Positions 1-13,195 of a stretch of 64,000 nt of DNA are shown piece by piece. The position numbers and the translations under genes are program-made. The stretch lies in the NCBI RefSeq assembly GCF_037893015.1, contig NC_133663.1:219445753-219509752 (forward strand). The letters run 5' to 3'. The DNA comes from Macrotis lagotis. Lineage: Eukaryota; Chordata; Mammalia; Peramelemorphia; Peramelidae. Position 1 is the stretch's first letter. Each line of letters begins with the position of its first letter. The notes beneath the pieces were generated by a model. It saw nothing but the letters and a program-made list of their open reading frames with translations. It ran no database searches and was not told the DNA's origin.

Positions 1-574
1 TTGGCAGTGATGGCATATGACCGATATGCAGCTATATGCAACCCACTCATTTATTCTGTGAAGATGTACTATACAGTGTGTAGGCAGCTGGTGATTGCTT
101 CCTATTCACTTGGCTTTCTTCTTCCATGTGGGTTTATTATTTATATTAACTTTTTATAAATTGAATATAATACATCACTTCTATTGTGAAATTTTGCCAT
201 TCTTTAGGATTTCCTGTACTGACTCATCTATTAACACACTGGTGGTTTTCATTTTTTCTGTCTTTATTCAGACTTTCACTTTTACAATCATCATAATCTC
301 CTATACTTTTGTCCTCTCAGCTATCCTGAGGATTAAATCTGAAAAGGAAGGAGGAAAGCCTTCTCAACATGCAGCGCCCATCTGTTCTCTGTTTCTCTAT
401 TCTATGGAACTCTTTTCTTTATGTATGTGCGCCCTGAGTCTGGCACTACTAAAGATCAGGATATAATGTATTCCTTGTTTTATACTATCATAATTCCTCT
501 GTTAAACCCATTTTATCTATAACCTGAGAAACAAAGAGGTCCTTAGTTCCCTGAGAAAAATAATAAAGAAATAG
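1..574 (+). pseudogene. Olfactory receptor pseudogene, 3' half (OR5-type), cut by the window edge
   Basis: The first codons read [20 protein letters not shown], covering the end of TM3 and the OR signature. The last part encodes KEVLSSLRKIIKK and a stop at 572-574. The DNA aligns along its length with the intact OR at 25583-26506 (its bases from about 25925). Compared with that paralog it has lost about 8 bp near 121-125 (in TM4), 1 bp near 346 (before the KAFSTC region) and has an indel near 510 in the PLLNPF region, so no single frame is open. Both share the unusual alanine in [12 protein letters not shown], so they are close paralogs. The 5' half lies outside the window. It is a host gene remnant; I see no reason to expect a working product. 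Confidence 0.93.
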
Positions 575-1174
575 GTGTTTCTCAAGTGTGCATCCAAACT
601 GTTCACTTTTTCAGTTTTTGTATAAACAAATTACAAGATTAATCCCCTGCATTGTCATTCTTTATTTGTTTAGACATTTACCTCCAACATGCTAAAATTT
701 TCCTCTAACTTCAAAATGCAATTTTTATTCTTCCTTTCTTGAGTTTTCATGCCATCATTATACTTCCTTTCACTGATAAACTTCTTTTAAAAGTGCAAAA
801 ACTATAGATTTAAAGTCTCCATTTCTCCACTTAGCCAAACCTAGTTTTGGTCCTTATCATTCCAAATAAATAGTGCTGCAAATAGTGGACAAAGAACTGA
901 AGAACAGAATTGAAGTCCTACTCATATATGCTGGGTGTGTGACACAATAGTTGCTATTTCTATCAGTGGAGGGAGTTGCCTCATAGGGAATTTCTTATGA
1001 AATCCCAGAGCTGGGATAAAAACCACACCTATCTATCTATGCTAAATCCCTTATTTTCAGACTAGAAATGAAGGACACCTGCTGGGAACTACTGAATGGA
1101 AGCTAATCATTTCCCATTCCTGGCCTCTGGCTCATATTCTTTCCCACCATTGTCTTTACTGTGACCACAATATA

Positions 1175-1417
1175 TGGATTTTTGTTGTCCTGATTCTCTA
1201 TGACCCCCTTTCTTGGGTTTTCTTTTTTTTTTCCTGAGCAAAGACACTGATATAGTTTGCCATTTATTCTACATTTCATTTTATAGATGAAGAAACTGAG
1301 GCAAACAAGGTTAAGTGACTTGCCCAGGGTCACACAACAATGACATTTGAAATCCTGCACATGAATCTTCTTGATTCTAAGCCTAGTGCTCTATTAATTG
1401 TACCACTTAGCTGTCCT
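1175..1417 (-). mobile_element. CORE-SINE with RTE-like tail
   Basis: On the minus strand it runs from a tRNA-like head at the high-coordinate end (remnant of CTAAGTGGTACAATTAATAG) through the CORE segment GAGTCACTTAACCT-like region to a tail related to GGGGTCATAGAGAATC. The same copy is present at 27180-27437 in block B1, so it predates the duplication. Confidence 0.7.
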
Positions 1418-1779
1418 AATATGTAGAGATCTTCTAATACCCTTTCAGTATAGAGTTTTGGACTTAACAGCCATCTTATTGAGCTTCTCTCTATTTCTAC
1501 TACATATTATAGTAGTTATGCCTTAGACCTAAGGATCATCCCAAAGTACTCCCCTTTCATTTTGTTGACAAAAAATTTAGGTCCTTTTTAATCTCTTTTT
1601 CATCTACTCATCATATTTATGTCATTTATCCCTTTAATGAACTGTCCTCTCTTAATTAATCCCTTTGATTCAGTATAATACTGTTCTGGATGCTGTTACA
1701 GAGTACATTGAAACTATTAGGAAAGTAGGGAATCAGAAAAGGGAATAAGCATTTAATACAGGACCTGTTATGTTTAGTT

Positions 1780-1948
1780 GTAATTTTTACAAATATTATC
1801 TCATTTTGATCTTCATACGTATCTTGCTAACTGAGGAAACAGAAGTGACTTGCTCAGGGTCATATAGCTAGTAAGTATCTGAGGCCAGACTTGTACTCAG
1901 GGCTTCCGAACTCCATACTGTGCCATCTAACTGTCTCTGATGGCCCTA
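1780..1948 (-). mobile_element. MIR-type SINE
   Basis: Minus-strand MIR-like sequence: TATTATCTCATTTTGATCTT at one end, then a GACTTGCTCAGGGTCATA core (reverse complement of the MIR core). The orthologous copy in block B1 is at 27840-28010. Confidence 0.65.
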
Positions 1949-2669
1949 AGACATAAATTTCTTCAAGTTATCTTTTCCTTTCTCTCTTCTAGTCTATCTC
2001 AGGGAACTGTTGAAGGAAATGACTACCTGTACTCCTGATTCAATTTCCATTAATTTCCCCTGTCATCTTGCTCCATTAAGGGTCAAAGGAAACATAATTC
2101 TACTACACCCCTTCTTGGAGGGGGGACTGAAGGAAGAATGTTCATTTTTGCATTGCTCTCAGCATTTCCTGCCCACACATTCTTTTTATTGACTCTCTTC
2201 TCTTTCTGGGTCATTCAGACCTCAAGTCGGAGCCATTAATATTTCCTATCAACTGTATTTAGATAACTTCTAAGGATGTAGATATTCTTCATGGACACAA
2301 ACACCTTATACACTCATCTTTTTTACTTATTCTTGTTACTATTATCTCTCTATATAAAATACTATTTAATAGTATTTTATTTTTCCCAATTACATGTAAA
2401 GACAATTTTTAACATTCATTTATTCAAGATTTTGAGTTCCAAATTTTCTCCCTTTCCCCTTCCTAAAATGGTAAGTATTTTTCTATAGGTTATATATATG
2501 CACAGTTGGAAAGAAGAAACAGACTGAAAGGAAAAAAAACCTACCAAAAAAGTAAATGGAAAAAAGCATGCATTTATCTGCCTTTGGAGTCCATCAGTTC
2601 TTTCTGGATATGGCTAGTATTTTCTTTCCTTATCCCTTTATACTCATCTTTTCTTTTTTTTTTTTTTTT

Positions 2670-2813
2670 AGTTTTTGCAAGGCAATGAGGTTAAGTGACT
2701 TGCTGAAGGTCACACAGCTAGGTAATTATTAAGTGTCTGAGTTCAGATTTGAACTCAGGTCCTTCTGACTCCAGGGCCAATGCTCTGTCCACTGTGCCAC
2801 CTAGCTGCCCCCC
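2670..2813 (-). mobile_element. WSINE1-type SINE
   Basis: Minus-strand copy: GCCACCTAGCTGCCCC at the right end is the reverse complement of the SINE start, and GATTTGAACTCAGG contains the reverse of box B. The tail is the T-run at 2649-2669. Block B1 has no SINE at the matching position, so it inserted after the duplication. Confidence 0.85.
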
Positions 2814-4376
2814 CTTTGCAGTCATCCTGAACCATCATAGGTTCTGAGAAGAGCTAAGTCATTCATAGTTGATCACACAATGTTGCTATTTCTGTGTACA
2901 ATGTTTGTATCCAAGTCTTTTGGGGTTTTTCAGAAATCTAACTGTTCATAATTTCTTAATTCACAAAGTATTTCATTAAAGTCATATGCCATATATACCA
3001 CATCTCGTTCAGCCATTCCACAATTGATGAGCATCTCCTCAATTTCTCTAATATTTTGCCATCACAAAAAGAACTCCTTATAAATATTGCATGTTGTATG
3101 TCCTTTACAGACCTAGTAATAGTATTGCTGTATCAAAAGGTATGCACAATTTTATTGCCCTTTAGGGGATAGTTCCAAATTGTCCCTCACAACTCTATCA
3201 GTAGTGCATTAGATTCCCAATTTTCCCACCATCCCCTCCAAAATTTATCATTTCTCTTTTTTGTCATTTTAATCAATCTGATAGGTGTAAGGTGGTACCG
3301 CAGTTGTTTTAATTTGCATTATTCTAATCACAAATGATTCATAGTATTCATATGATTATATATAATTTTGATTTCTTCATCTGAAAACTGCTTGTTCAGA
3401 TCCTTCAGATCAGTTGGTGAATAACTTGAATTATAGATTTGACTCAGTTCCCTACATATATTTGAGAAATGAGGCTTTTATCAGACACTTGCTGTTGTTC
3501 CCAGTTTTCTGCATTGCTTTTTGATCTTGATTGCATTGGTTTTGTTCATGCAAAATTTTTTTAATTTAATATAACCAAAATTTTCTATTACTCCCTTCTC
3601 CACATCTCCACATCTCTGACAGATAAATTGTTCCTTGCTTTTCTAATTTGCCTATGAGGTCACCCTTTACGTCTAAATCATGAAACCATTTTGACTTTAT
3701 CTTTGTGTAAAGTGTGATGTCACGACTATACCTAGCTTGTGCCATAACATTTTCCTGATTTCCCAGGATTTTTGTCAAATAATGACTTCTTATACCAGAG
3801 ACTGGTGTCTATCAAACACTAGGCAACTATGGTCATTTACTACTTCGACTTAGGTACTTAATCCATTCCACTGATACACCACTCTGTTCTTAGAAAATAC
3901 AAGATAGTTTTACTAATTCCTACTTTATTATACAGTTTGAGATCTGGTATTGCTAGACCACCTTCTTTTACATTTTTTCATAAATTCCTTTTATATTCTT
4001 GACCTTTGTTCTTCAAGATAAATTTTATAATTTTTTTCTAGTTCCATCAAATAATTTTTTGGTAGTTTGATCAGTTTGGAACTGAATAAATTAGTTTAGG
4101 ACGAATTGTCATTTTTATTATATTGACTTGAGCAATTGATATTTTTCCAATTGTTTAGATCTGAATTTATTTTATAAAATGCATTTGTAATTGTATTCAT
4201 ATAGTTCCTGGGTTTGTCTTTGCAGGTTAATTCCCAAGTATTTTAGATTGCTTACAGTTATTTTAAATGAAAGAATTCCTCTTTCTTTCTCTGGCTGCTG
4301 GGATATTTTTGTCATAGATCTATGTATGTTGATATATTGAATTGATAGAGCAGTTCCACATGTATCAATATTAATT

Positions 4377-4520
4377 TTTTTTATTGGCAAGGCAAATGGG
4401 GTTAAGTGATTTGCTCAAAGCCACACAACTAAGTAATTATTAAATGTCTCGTCGGTTTGAACTTAGGTACTCCTGACTCTAGGGCTGGTGCTCTATCCAC
4501 TGCACCACCTAGCTACCCCT
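4377..4520 (-). mobile_element. WSINE1-type SINE with 10-bp target duplication
   Basis: Full-length minus-strand SINE. AATATTAATT stands on both sides, at 4367-4376 and 4521-4530. The partner sequence near 29765-29775 in block B1 shows an empty site. Confidence 0.92.
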
Positions 4521-7121
4521 AATATTAATTCTTTTAGGCAATTTTGATTTATTCTCTATATCAGATTAATTTCTACTTCTCTTCAGAATTTTATTCTTAA
4601 GAATAATTCTTCTTGAACTTACTTCCCTTATAAAACATTAAGCTATTCAACCCCATCTATTCATTGCTGAACCCAGTGAAGTCAGCTCTAGAAATATAGG
4701 GTATATTTCAGAATATGACTAGATTTCTTATCATTTCTATATCTATTTTTATGATTGATTATTTCTGCTAGAGCAACTTATTTCTCCTTATTTGCCAAAA
4801 AACAGCCCCGGATTGTTAGCAGTTCCCTGTGCTGTTTATTCCACTTTTTTTTGAATAATAAAATTGTCATTAAAGCAAGAATAGGACAAGTGAGCAACAA
4901 AAATAGACATTTCCTCCAATTTATAACCAGTCTAATACAGTTGTTCAAGCTCTCTGGACTGTTGAGAGGAATTGCATCCATCAAGGTTGTTCATCTCGTA
5001 ATTTGTTGATGTGTACATTGTTCTCTTGACCCTACTCCCTTTGCTCAGCATCAGATCCCATAAGTCATTCCATGCTTTTCTAGAGTCCAACCATTTACAG
5101 TCTCTTATAGAAAAATGATATTCCATAGTATTCATGTACCATAACTTGTTTAGCCTTTCCCCAACTGATGGGCAATTTCCAATTCTTTGCCACTACAAAA
5201 AGAGCTGCTATGAATATTTTGAAACATGTAGGATTTTCCCCATTTTTTACAATTTCTTCTGGATATAGTCCTAGAATTGGAATTGCTGGGTCAAAGGGTA
5301 TGAACAGTTTTATTGCTCTTTGGGCTTAGTTCCATATTGCTCTCCAGAAAGGTTGGATATGTTCACAACTCCACCAGCAACACATCAATGTCCCAATCCT
5401 CCCACAATCTCTCCAACATTGATCATCTTCCCATTTTCTCATCTGAGCTAATCTAATAGATGTGAGAAGATACCTCATTGTTTTAATTTGCATTTCTCTA
5501 ATCAATAGTGATCTGGAGCATTTTTTCATATGAATGTAAATAGCTTTAATTTATTCATTTGAAAACTGTCTGTTCATATCTTTGACCATTTATCAATTGG
5601 TAATGACTTGTGACCTTATAAATTTTATGCAATTTTCTATATATTTTAGAAATGAGACCTTTATTAGAACTCCTGGTTGTGAAGATTGCTTCCCATCTTT
5701 CTGCTTTTCTTCTAATTTTGGCAGCAGCAATTTTATTAGTGCAAAACCTTTTTAATTTAATATACTCAAAATCATTAATTTTTCAGTTTATAATGTGCTC
5801 TAATTCTTTTTTATGTATAACATATTATTTTGCCATAGGGTTCACTCACTTTTGTGTGTATGTGATTTTTTTATTATTTTTTTATTTCTGTACAAGTGAT
5901 ATTTTTTTATACATTACTAAAATATTGTTGTTTAAGAGTAAACATAATACACCCCCCCAAAAAAATAGACCCTCAGAAATATAGTAAAAGAAAGAGAAAA
6001 TAAATGTGTTTCAGTCTTTGTTCTGATACCATCAGCTCTGTCTTGGGTGGATTGCATTCTTTATGATAAGTCCATCACAAAAGTTACTTCCATATTTTTC
6101 CACTGTTGCTGTTGTTGATTGTAATTCCCTCCATCCATACAATTTACCCCTTTTGCATAGATCAGATAGAATATTTTTTGATTTATTAATTTATCCGTGT
6201 ATCACTCTTTATGTCTAAATCCTGTACCTACTTTGACCTTATTTTGGTATAGGGTAGGAGATGTGGATCTATATCCAGGTTTTGCAATACTATTTTCCAG
6301 TTTTCCCCAAACAATTTTTGTCAAATAGTGAATTCTTATCACAGGAGCTGACATCTTTGTGTTTGTCAAATAGTAGGTTCCTGTAGTCATTTACTGCAGT
6401 TTCTTTTGAACCTATCCAGATCTACTGATCCATTACTCTATTTATTAACCAGTACCAGGCAGGTTTGATGACTGCCACTTTATAGTGTAGTTTGAGATCA
6501 GGTAGAGCTAGGCCACCTTCCTTTACCTTTTTCTTTTATCAGTTCCCTTGATATTCTTACCCTTTTGTTGCTCCAGATGAATTTTGTTACTATTTTTTCT
6601 AGCTCAGTAAAGTATTTATTTGGTAGTTTGATTGGTATGGGACTGAATAAGTAATTTAATTTAGGTAGAATTGTCATTTTTATTATATTAGCTTGACCTA
6701 ACCATGAGCATTTGACATTTTTCCAATTTTTTAGATCTGACTTTATTTAGGTAAGGAGAGCTTAAAATTGTGTTCATACAGTTTCTGGGTTTGTCTTGGG
6801 AGGTAGATTCCCAATATTTAATGTTGTCTATAGTTACTTTTAATGGAATTTCTCATTCTATCTCTTATTCTTGGGCTTTATTGTTCATATATAGGAATGC
6901 TGATGATTTTGTGAGTTTGTTTTAGATCCTGCTACTTTGCTGAATTTCTCAATTGTTTCAAAAAGTTTTTAAGATAATTTTCTTGGGTTCTCTAGGTATA
7001 CCATCATATCATCTGCAAAGAGGGGAAGTTTTGCTTACTTATTGGCAATTCTGCTTCCTTCAATTTTTCTTCTCTTATTGCTACTGCTAGCATTTCCAAT
7101 ATTATATTGAATAGTAATGGT

Positions 7122-7265
7122 AGGGGCGGCTAGGTGGAGCAATGTATAGAGCACTGGCCCTGGAGTCAAGAGTACCTGAGTTCAAATCCAACCTCAGACA
7201 CTAAATAATTACCTAGCTGTGTGGCCTTGGGCAAGCCACTTAACGCCATTGCCTTGCAAAAAAAA
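7122..7265 (+). mobile_element. WSINE1-type SINE nested in L1
   Basis: Plus-strand SINE starting AGGGGCGGCTAGGTGG. A 12-bp duplication AATAGTAATGGT flanks it at 7110-7121 and 7266-7277. It sits in the ORF2 part of the minus-strand L1. Confidence 0.93.
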
Positions 7266-7402
7266 AATAGTAATGGTGATAATGGGTATCTTTGTTTCAC
7301 CCCTGAATTTATTCCCATTAAATATAATATTTGTTGATGGTTTTAGATAAATACTATTTATTATTTTAAGGAAAACTCCATTTATTCCTATACTTTCTAG
7401 TG

Positions 7403-7554
7403 GGTTTTTTTAGTTTTTTGCAAGGCAAATGGGGTTAAGTGGCTTGCCCAAGGCCACACAGCTATGTAATTATTAAGTGTTTGAGATAGGATTTGAACCC
7501 AGGTACTCCTACTCCAGGGCTGATGCTTTATCCACTGCACCACCTAGCCACCCC
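7403..7554 (-). mobile_element. WSINE1-type SINE nested in L1
   Basis: Minus-strand SINE with CTTTCTAGTG at both ends (7393-7402 and 7555-7564), inserted in the same L1 about 140 bp from the previous SINE and in the opposite orientation. Confidence 0.92.
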
Positions 7555-10500
7555 CTTTCTAGTGTTTTTAATAGGAATGGATGTTGTATTTTATCAAAGG
7601 CTTTTTCAGTATCTATTGAGATAATCATATGGTTTCTATTGGTTTTACTATTGATATGTTTAATTATGTTGAGTGTTTTCCTAAAAATGTTGAACGATCC
7701 TTGCCTTCCAGATACAAATCCAATCAGATCATGATGTATTATTCTGGTAATAAATTGCTGTAGTCTCATTGCTAAAATTTTATTTAAGATTTTTGCATAA
7801 ATATTCATTATGGATATTGGTCTATAATTTTCTTTGTCTGTTTTGGTTCTTCATGGTTTAGGTATAAGCACCATGCTTGTGTCATAAAAGGAATTTGGCA
7901 GAACTCCTTCCTCTCCTTTTTTAAAAATTGTTTATATAGAATAGGAATTAATTGTTCCTTAAATGTTTGGTAGAATTCACTTGTAAATCCATCTGGACCT
8001 GGAGACTTTTTCTTAGGGAGTTTATTGATGGTTTCTTCAATTTCTTTTTTTCTGAAATGGGGTTAAGTAATTTATTTTGTCTTCTGTTAATCTGGGCAAT
8101 TTGTATTTTTGTAAATATTCATCCATTCCACTCAAGTTGTCCAATTTATTGGCATATAATTCAGCAAGGTAGCTCTGAATTATCTCTTTAATTTTCTCCT
8201 TATTGGTGGTTAGTTTAGTTTACCTTTTTCATTTTTGATATTGGTAATTTGGTTATGTTGTTTCTTTTTTAAAATCAGATCAACCAGAGGTTTGTCTATT
8301 TTATTGGTTTTTTTCATAAAACCAACTCTTAAATTTATTTATGAGATCAATGATTTCTTGCTTTCCATTTTATTAAACTCTCCCTTGATTTTCAGAGTTT
8401 CTAATTTGATATTTAATTGGGGTTGTTTAATTTGTTCTTTTTTCTAACTTTTTTAGTTACATACCCAAATCATTGATCTCCTCTTTCTCTATTTTATTCA
8501 TATAGGCATTTAGATATATAAAGTTCCCCCTCAAAACTACCTTTGCTGCATCCCATAAATTTTGGTATAATGTCTCATTATTATAATTTTCTTGAATAAA
8601 AATATTGATTAATTCTATTATTTGCTTTTTATCCACCCATTATTTAAGATAAAGTTATTACTATTTTCCAATTAGTTCTTGGTTTATTTTTCCCTGACCC
8701 TTTATTACATGTAATTTTTATTGCATCATGGTCTGAGTGTGTATTGATTATTTCTGTTTTCCTGCATTTCATTTTAAGGCTTTTGTGCTCTAGTACATGG
8801 TCAGTTTGGGTGAGGTTCCATGTACTGCTAAGAAAAAGGTATATTCTTTTCTTTCCCCATTAAGTTTTCTCCAGAGGTCTATCATATCTAAATTTGCTAA
8901 GATTTCATTCACCTTCTTAACTTCTTTCTTGTTTATTTTGCTGTAAGATTTATCTAGTTCTGAGAGAGGAAGATTGAGGTTCATTCATTATTAAAGTTTT
9001 GTTGTTTATTTCTCCTTATAATTCACTCAGCTTTTCCTCTAGGAATCTGGATGCTATACTGCTAGGCGTATATATGTTTAGTAATGACAAAGCTTCATTT
9101 CCAGTGATGCCTTTTAAGAAGATGTAGTTTCCTTCCCTATCCCTTTTAATGAGATTGATTTTTGCTTTTACTTTGAGATTAGGATCACTATCCCAGATTT
9201 TTTTACCTCAACTGAGGCAAAATGTATTTTGCTCCAACCTTTTACCTTTACCCTGTGTGTAGCTCTCTTCTTCAAATGTGTTTCTTGTAAACAACATATT
9301 GTAGGATTCTGGTTTTTAATCCATTCTGCTATCCATTTCTGTTTTATGGGACAATTCATCTCATTTACATTTACTGCTAAGATTACTAATTCTGTATTTC
9401 CCTCTGAGTGGGATAGTCTAGCTTAAGAGTTAATATTCCTAGTGAAGTCCTCTCAGGGCTAAAAATCATTAAAACAAAGATAGACTATTACTCTTAGACT
9501 ATTCTTAGAAGAAAGAGGGAGAGAGGCCTTGTATTCCAAGCCAGGCACCCTCCTGATTCTGTTGGTGGGGAAATAGTGGAATATTTCCATAGAGATCTTG
9601 CAGTTTTAGTTAGTTACCTATTTGATCATAAAACTATTTTAACTGGGAAAACAGCAGACTGTTCCCATGAGAAAAAACCTTGCATTCCGGATGAAGCTCA
9701 CAAGACTCCTCTTGTTTGATGATAAATAGACTGTTACTTCAGTAAGATAGTTATAATCCTGAAGGTTATTCTCACCACCTGGATGGTGAGGTAATATTTT
9801 CTGAGAACCTTTTATTCATTTCTTTGTTGCTGGGGTAGAGTTTTCACAAGTGGAATGTAACTCTGAAGACTAACCAATGAGTTGACAGATATGATAGGGA
9901 GGAGGAGGGGATTGCATTAGGCCATATAATCTTGCATGAAAGTCAGTTTGGGGCAGCTCCTTGATCTTTACTACCTTTGTGAGACTTGGAGTGTACCCTT
10001 TTCTCAAGAAAAGCCAAAATAAACTTTCTTTTTTTTTCTCAGAGGAGTGTCTATATTTTTTTAAGTGGATTTTTATTCCACACACTTCCATGCTATCTTT
10101 CTCCATTTATATTTATCTTTCTTTTTCTCTTATTCCTCCTCACCAAAATTTTACTGTTTCCCCTTTTGACTTTTCTTTTAGGAATTTAACTTTCAGTGTA
10201 TTTCTCTTTTATCAGTCCCTTCTTCCCTTATCTTTCTCATTCTCTGTCCCCCCCTCCTGAAGATTAAGTTAGATTTTTAAACCCAAGTGGGAATGTATCT
10301 TATTCCTTCACTGGGCTAAATCTATTGAATAGAATTTATTCAGTATTCACATTTTCCTTACTTTCCCTCTAACTTTGTGCCTCTTCCCTATTAATCAGGT
10401 AACATCAGATGCATTTCGATTATTTGATTGGTTGGTAAGCTTTTATTGTTATCAAGCTATCATCACAGATTGTTTACTTGATTGCTTCATTAGAAGCATT

Positions 10501-11670
10501 GACTCAAACTGCATCAAATTGTAATTATAATCGTTTTTTACCTTACCTTTTTTCAAATATCTTTCAAGTACACACAATCCTCTTCCTGAGCCAAAACTAT
10601 ATCATTTCTTGAACTATTTGTGCCCCTCCTCCAGGTCTATTTTCTCCCCCCCCCCCACTTAACACCCTGTTAAGTGAGCCAAGGCCAATTGTCTCTCCCC
10701 CTTTACCCCCCTCCCACTTTAACCCCTTGTTAAGTGAAGCACCAGACGATGATTTAATTAACTTTTAGAATCTTGAAGATGTCTAAGTACTGGGAGGCTC
10801 TGGAGGTTTCACTGAGAAATTTACAAATGATTGTTAAGTAACAGAGACATTGTCTATGATGCCCTCATTAGACAAGGTGCTTAGCACCTTGTGATTAAAG
10901 GTAGTCATAGTATAATGAGTCACTTAGTTGAAGTTAACACTCCTGCTTTTTTTTTCAAGGCTTAGCTCTTCACAATATATTATTCCAGTTCTTCTGATCC
11001 CTCAATGTTGAGGCTGATAGGTCCTGTGTTAGTCTGATTGTGTTCCCTTTGTATTTGAATTGTTTTCTTTTTGCTATTTGTAATATTCTCTCTTTAATTT
11101 GAGAGTTCTGGAATTTGGCTATTAGCCTTTGGAGTTTTTATTCTGGGGTCTCTTTTTGGAGGGGTTCTGTGGATTCTTTCAATTGTTATATTGTTATCTT
11201 ATTCTAATAAATTGGGGCAGTTTTCCTTATAATTACCTGGATGATGTTTTCCAGGTTCTTCTGTTGGTCCAGATTTTCTAATAGTCCATTGATTCATAGA
11301 TTATCTCTCTTGGATCTATTTTCCAGGTTATTTGTTTTCTCTAGAAGGTACATTACATTTTCTTCAATTTTTTTCAGCCTTTTTATTTTGTTTGATGGAA
11401 TCTTGTAGTCTTGTGGATTCATTAGTTTCTAACTGTTCAATTCCGATTTTTAGGATTTTATTTTCTTTAGTTATCTTCTGTGTTTCCTTTTCCAGTTGAT
11501 TATTTTTCCTTTTAATGGAGTTGATTTCTTTTGTCAACAAGTCAAAATTTTCCTGCATGACCTTCATTTCTTTTTTCCCATTTTTCTTCTTCCTCTCTTC
11601 TTTAGTTTTTAAATTCTTTTTTAAGCTCTTCAATAAGCTTTTGTATCTGAGTCCAATTTATAGGCTGTTT

Positions 11671-11820
11671 TTTTTTAGGTTTTTGCAAAGCAAATGGGGT
11701 TAAGTGGCTTGTCCAAGGCCACACAGCTAGGTATTTATTAAGTGTCTGAGACCAGATTTGAGCCCAGGTACTTCGGACTCCAGGGCCTGTGCTTTATCCA
11801 CTACGCCCCCTAGCCGCCCC
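11671..11820 (-). mobile_element. WSINE1-type SINE nested in L1 ORF1
   Basis: Minus-strand SINE flanked by TATAGGCTGTTT (11659-11670) and TATAGACTGTTT (11821-11832), a 12-bp target duplication with one difference. It splits the L1 ORF1 N-terminus from its coiled coil. Confidence 0.9.
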
Positions 11821-12485
11821 TATAGACTGTTTTGATACTTCTCCTGTGAGTAATTTTTCTCTGCTTTCTTCTTCAGACATGACAATGCTATCATCTTTAT
11901 CTGTGAAGTATTTTTCTATAGTGAGCCCTCTTTTAGCTTTTTTGTTCACTTTTGTTGTGGTAGTTCTGCTCCTGGAGTATAGTTCCAAACTTTTATTTTT
12001 GCTGGGACTGGGGTCTAATCCCTGGCTTCTTGTTGACCAAAATGTTGCCTATATAGTCCAGGTCTTGTTTTTGTAGAGTTTGTTTCCTCCTTTATGTTCA
12101 GGTTCTGATTTAACAGAGAATTGTTCCTGAACCAGAGCACCCTGGTGCTCTCAGGGTTCAGACTTTGTTTGGGCTCCCTGCTGGCTTGCTATCTAGCTGC
12201 TGCAGGGACCTCTGTTATTATTGAGCTGTCAGGACCTGGAATGCACTGTGGCTAAAAGCTCCTGCTGGCCTTCCCCACTCTCCCGCCTTCTGTACTTTAC
12301 TTCCCCTTTTCCCCCAAAGATACAGACCTTCACTGAAGATCCTTCATGATGTCTACAGTTGAAAACTTCTTTGAATCTTCTCTTTTTCTTGGTGAGATAT
12401 GTAACATGAATGTCAGAGTAGAGACTTCATTTATCTTTGGTAGGGATCAGGTTAGCTTGGCACCAGCAACTTGGCTCTGTCCCAG

Positions 12486-12688
12486 ACATCCCCAGAACTG
12501 CTAACAATGACCCTGAGCTCACCCAGCAGCTCTAGACCATGTCCCGTACTACCAGTAATGAGGTCATAGTAGCCAAGTGCTACATTATAAAATGGTTATG
12601 GTGCCACTTGGTTCGATTATCCACCTGTGAAGAATCACACTTTTGGGCCAGGAATGCAGATGTAAAAGAAAAAAGAAAAAGAGGGAGG

Positions 12689-12737
<49 letters not shown>

Positions 12738-13195
12738 GCAGGAAGCCATGATGAGGCTTGAGTTAACCAGGCCACATGGTGAAGCCCTTAGAGCTCCATG
12801 TGGGTTAAGGAAGGGCCTGAGAAAGCCACATTCTTCTGGATGGGAGGAAAAAGAAACAAGAAGGCTCCAAGGGGTGGTGCTTCCTGTTAAATAGCCCTCC
12901 ATTGTAGGCTGGACAGAGACTGGTGCTTGGGAGTGGTCTTTTATACCTTGGAGCAGTTAACTTCCAATAGTAATCTAAGTGATGTCTCAAGGTACTTGAT
13001 GTCCAATTTTAACATGCCATTTCCTGCTCCCCAGTGTCCAGGCCAAGGTTAGGTTAATGGGGAAATGGGGGATAAGATACAAACATCAGGGTTAAGAGGA
13101 GACAGGATATAATCAACAGTGTCCAAAGGAGGCAGAATCTCAAGAGCAAGAACCTCTACCCATCTGACAGATTTTGTTTCTGCTAATTCACTATT
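12486..13195. other. Unclassified spacer with (GA)n tract
   Basis: The first 90 bases are weakly related to 30270-30365 in copy B (shared TACTACCAGTAAT). This marks the far side of the L1 insertion. 12684-12734 is a (GA)n microsatellite. 12735-13190 is GC-richer than its surroundings, has no counterpart in copy B and no coding frame I trust. It could be an old repeat, possibly an LTR fossil, but I could not place it in a family. Confidence 0.45.

Larger units (their letters stand above)
2375..4640 (-). mobile_element. Old L1 fragment, ORF2 C-terminus and 3' UTR
   Basis: Read on the minus strand this is the 3' part of a marsupial L1. The 3' UTR lies near 2385-2520 (after AATTACATGTAAAG), and the ORF2 C-terminal region lies above it. 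A minus-strand reading frame at 3566-3778 keeps residues such as IKSKWFHDLDVKGDLIGKLE, typical of L1 ORF2 near its end. Many stops and indels are present. The same fossil lies at 28405-29900 in block B1, so it was in place before the segmental duplication. Two younger SINEs interrupt it here. Confidence 0.8.
1..4920 (+). repeat. Segmental duplication, block A1
   Basis: This stretch is paralogous and collinear with 25925-30160: the OR 3' end, the 600-1080 flank, a SINE near 1175, an MIR near 1780, the 1960-2375 flank and an old L1 to about 4640. Long near-identical runs occur, for example around 620-660 against 26555-26595. Homology stops at about 4920, where a large L1 begins in this copy. 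The SINEs at 2670 and 4377 are absent from the partner copy. Outside the listed repeats, 575-1170, 1430-1775 and 1950-2370 hold only diverged single-copy spacer with no gene. Confidence 0.88.
4925..12485 (-). mobile_element. Near-full-length L1 retrotransposon, degraded
   Basis: Minus strand. Its 5' end is at about 12485 (start resembling CTGGGACAGAGCCAAG) and a GC-richer 5' UTR covers about 12000-12485. ORF1 covers about 11030-11990: an N-terminal RGLTIEKYFT motif, a Lys/Glu-rich coiled coil around 11364-11633, then the C-terminal domain. ORF2 covers about 9420 down to about 5000. Its endonuclease N-terminus (WIKNQNPTICCLQETHLKK) is at 9168-9359, and part of the reverse transcriptase ([30 protein letters not shown]) is at 7590-7740. 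The frames are broken many times. Three SINEs are nested in it, and a foreign LINE-like piece seems to sit near 5860-6180. It separates two blocks that are close together in the paralogous copy, so it came after the duplication. No poly(A) tract or clear target duplication was seen. Confidence 0.85.

Noticed and set aside
4905-12495. AGACATTTCC / AGACATCCCC as target duplications of the large L1
   Set aside because: Two mismatches in ten bases and an unexplained 8-bp gap before the L1 3' end; too weak to claim.
12539-12902. Overlapping frames rich in RE or SL repeats
   Set aside because: Both strands of the (GA)n microsatellite give such frames; no independent coding signal.
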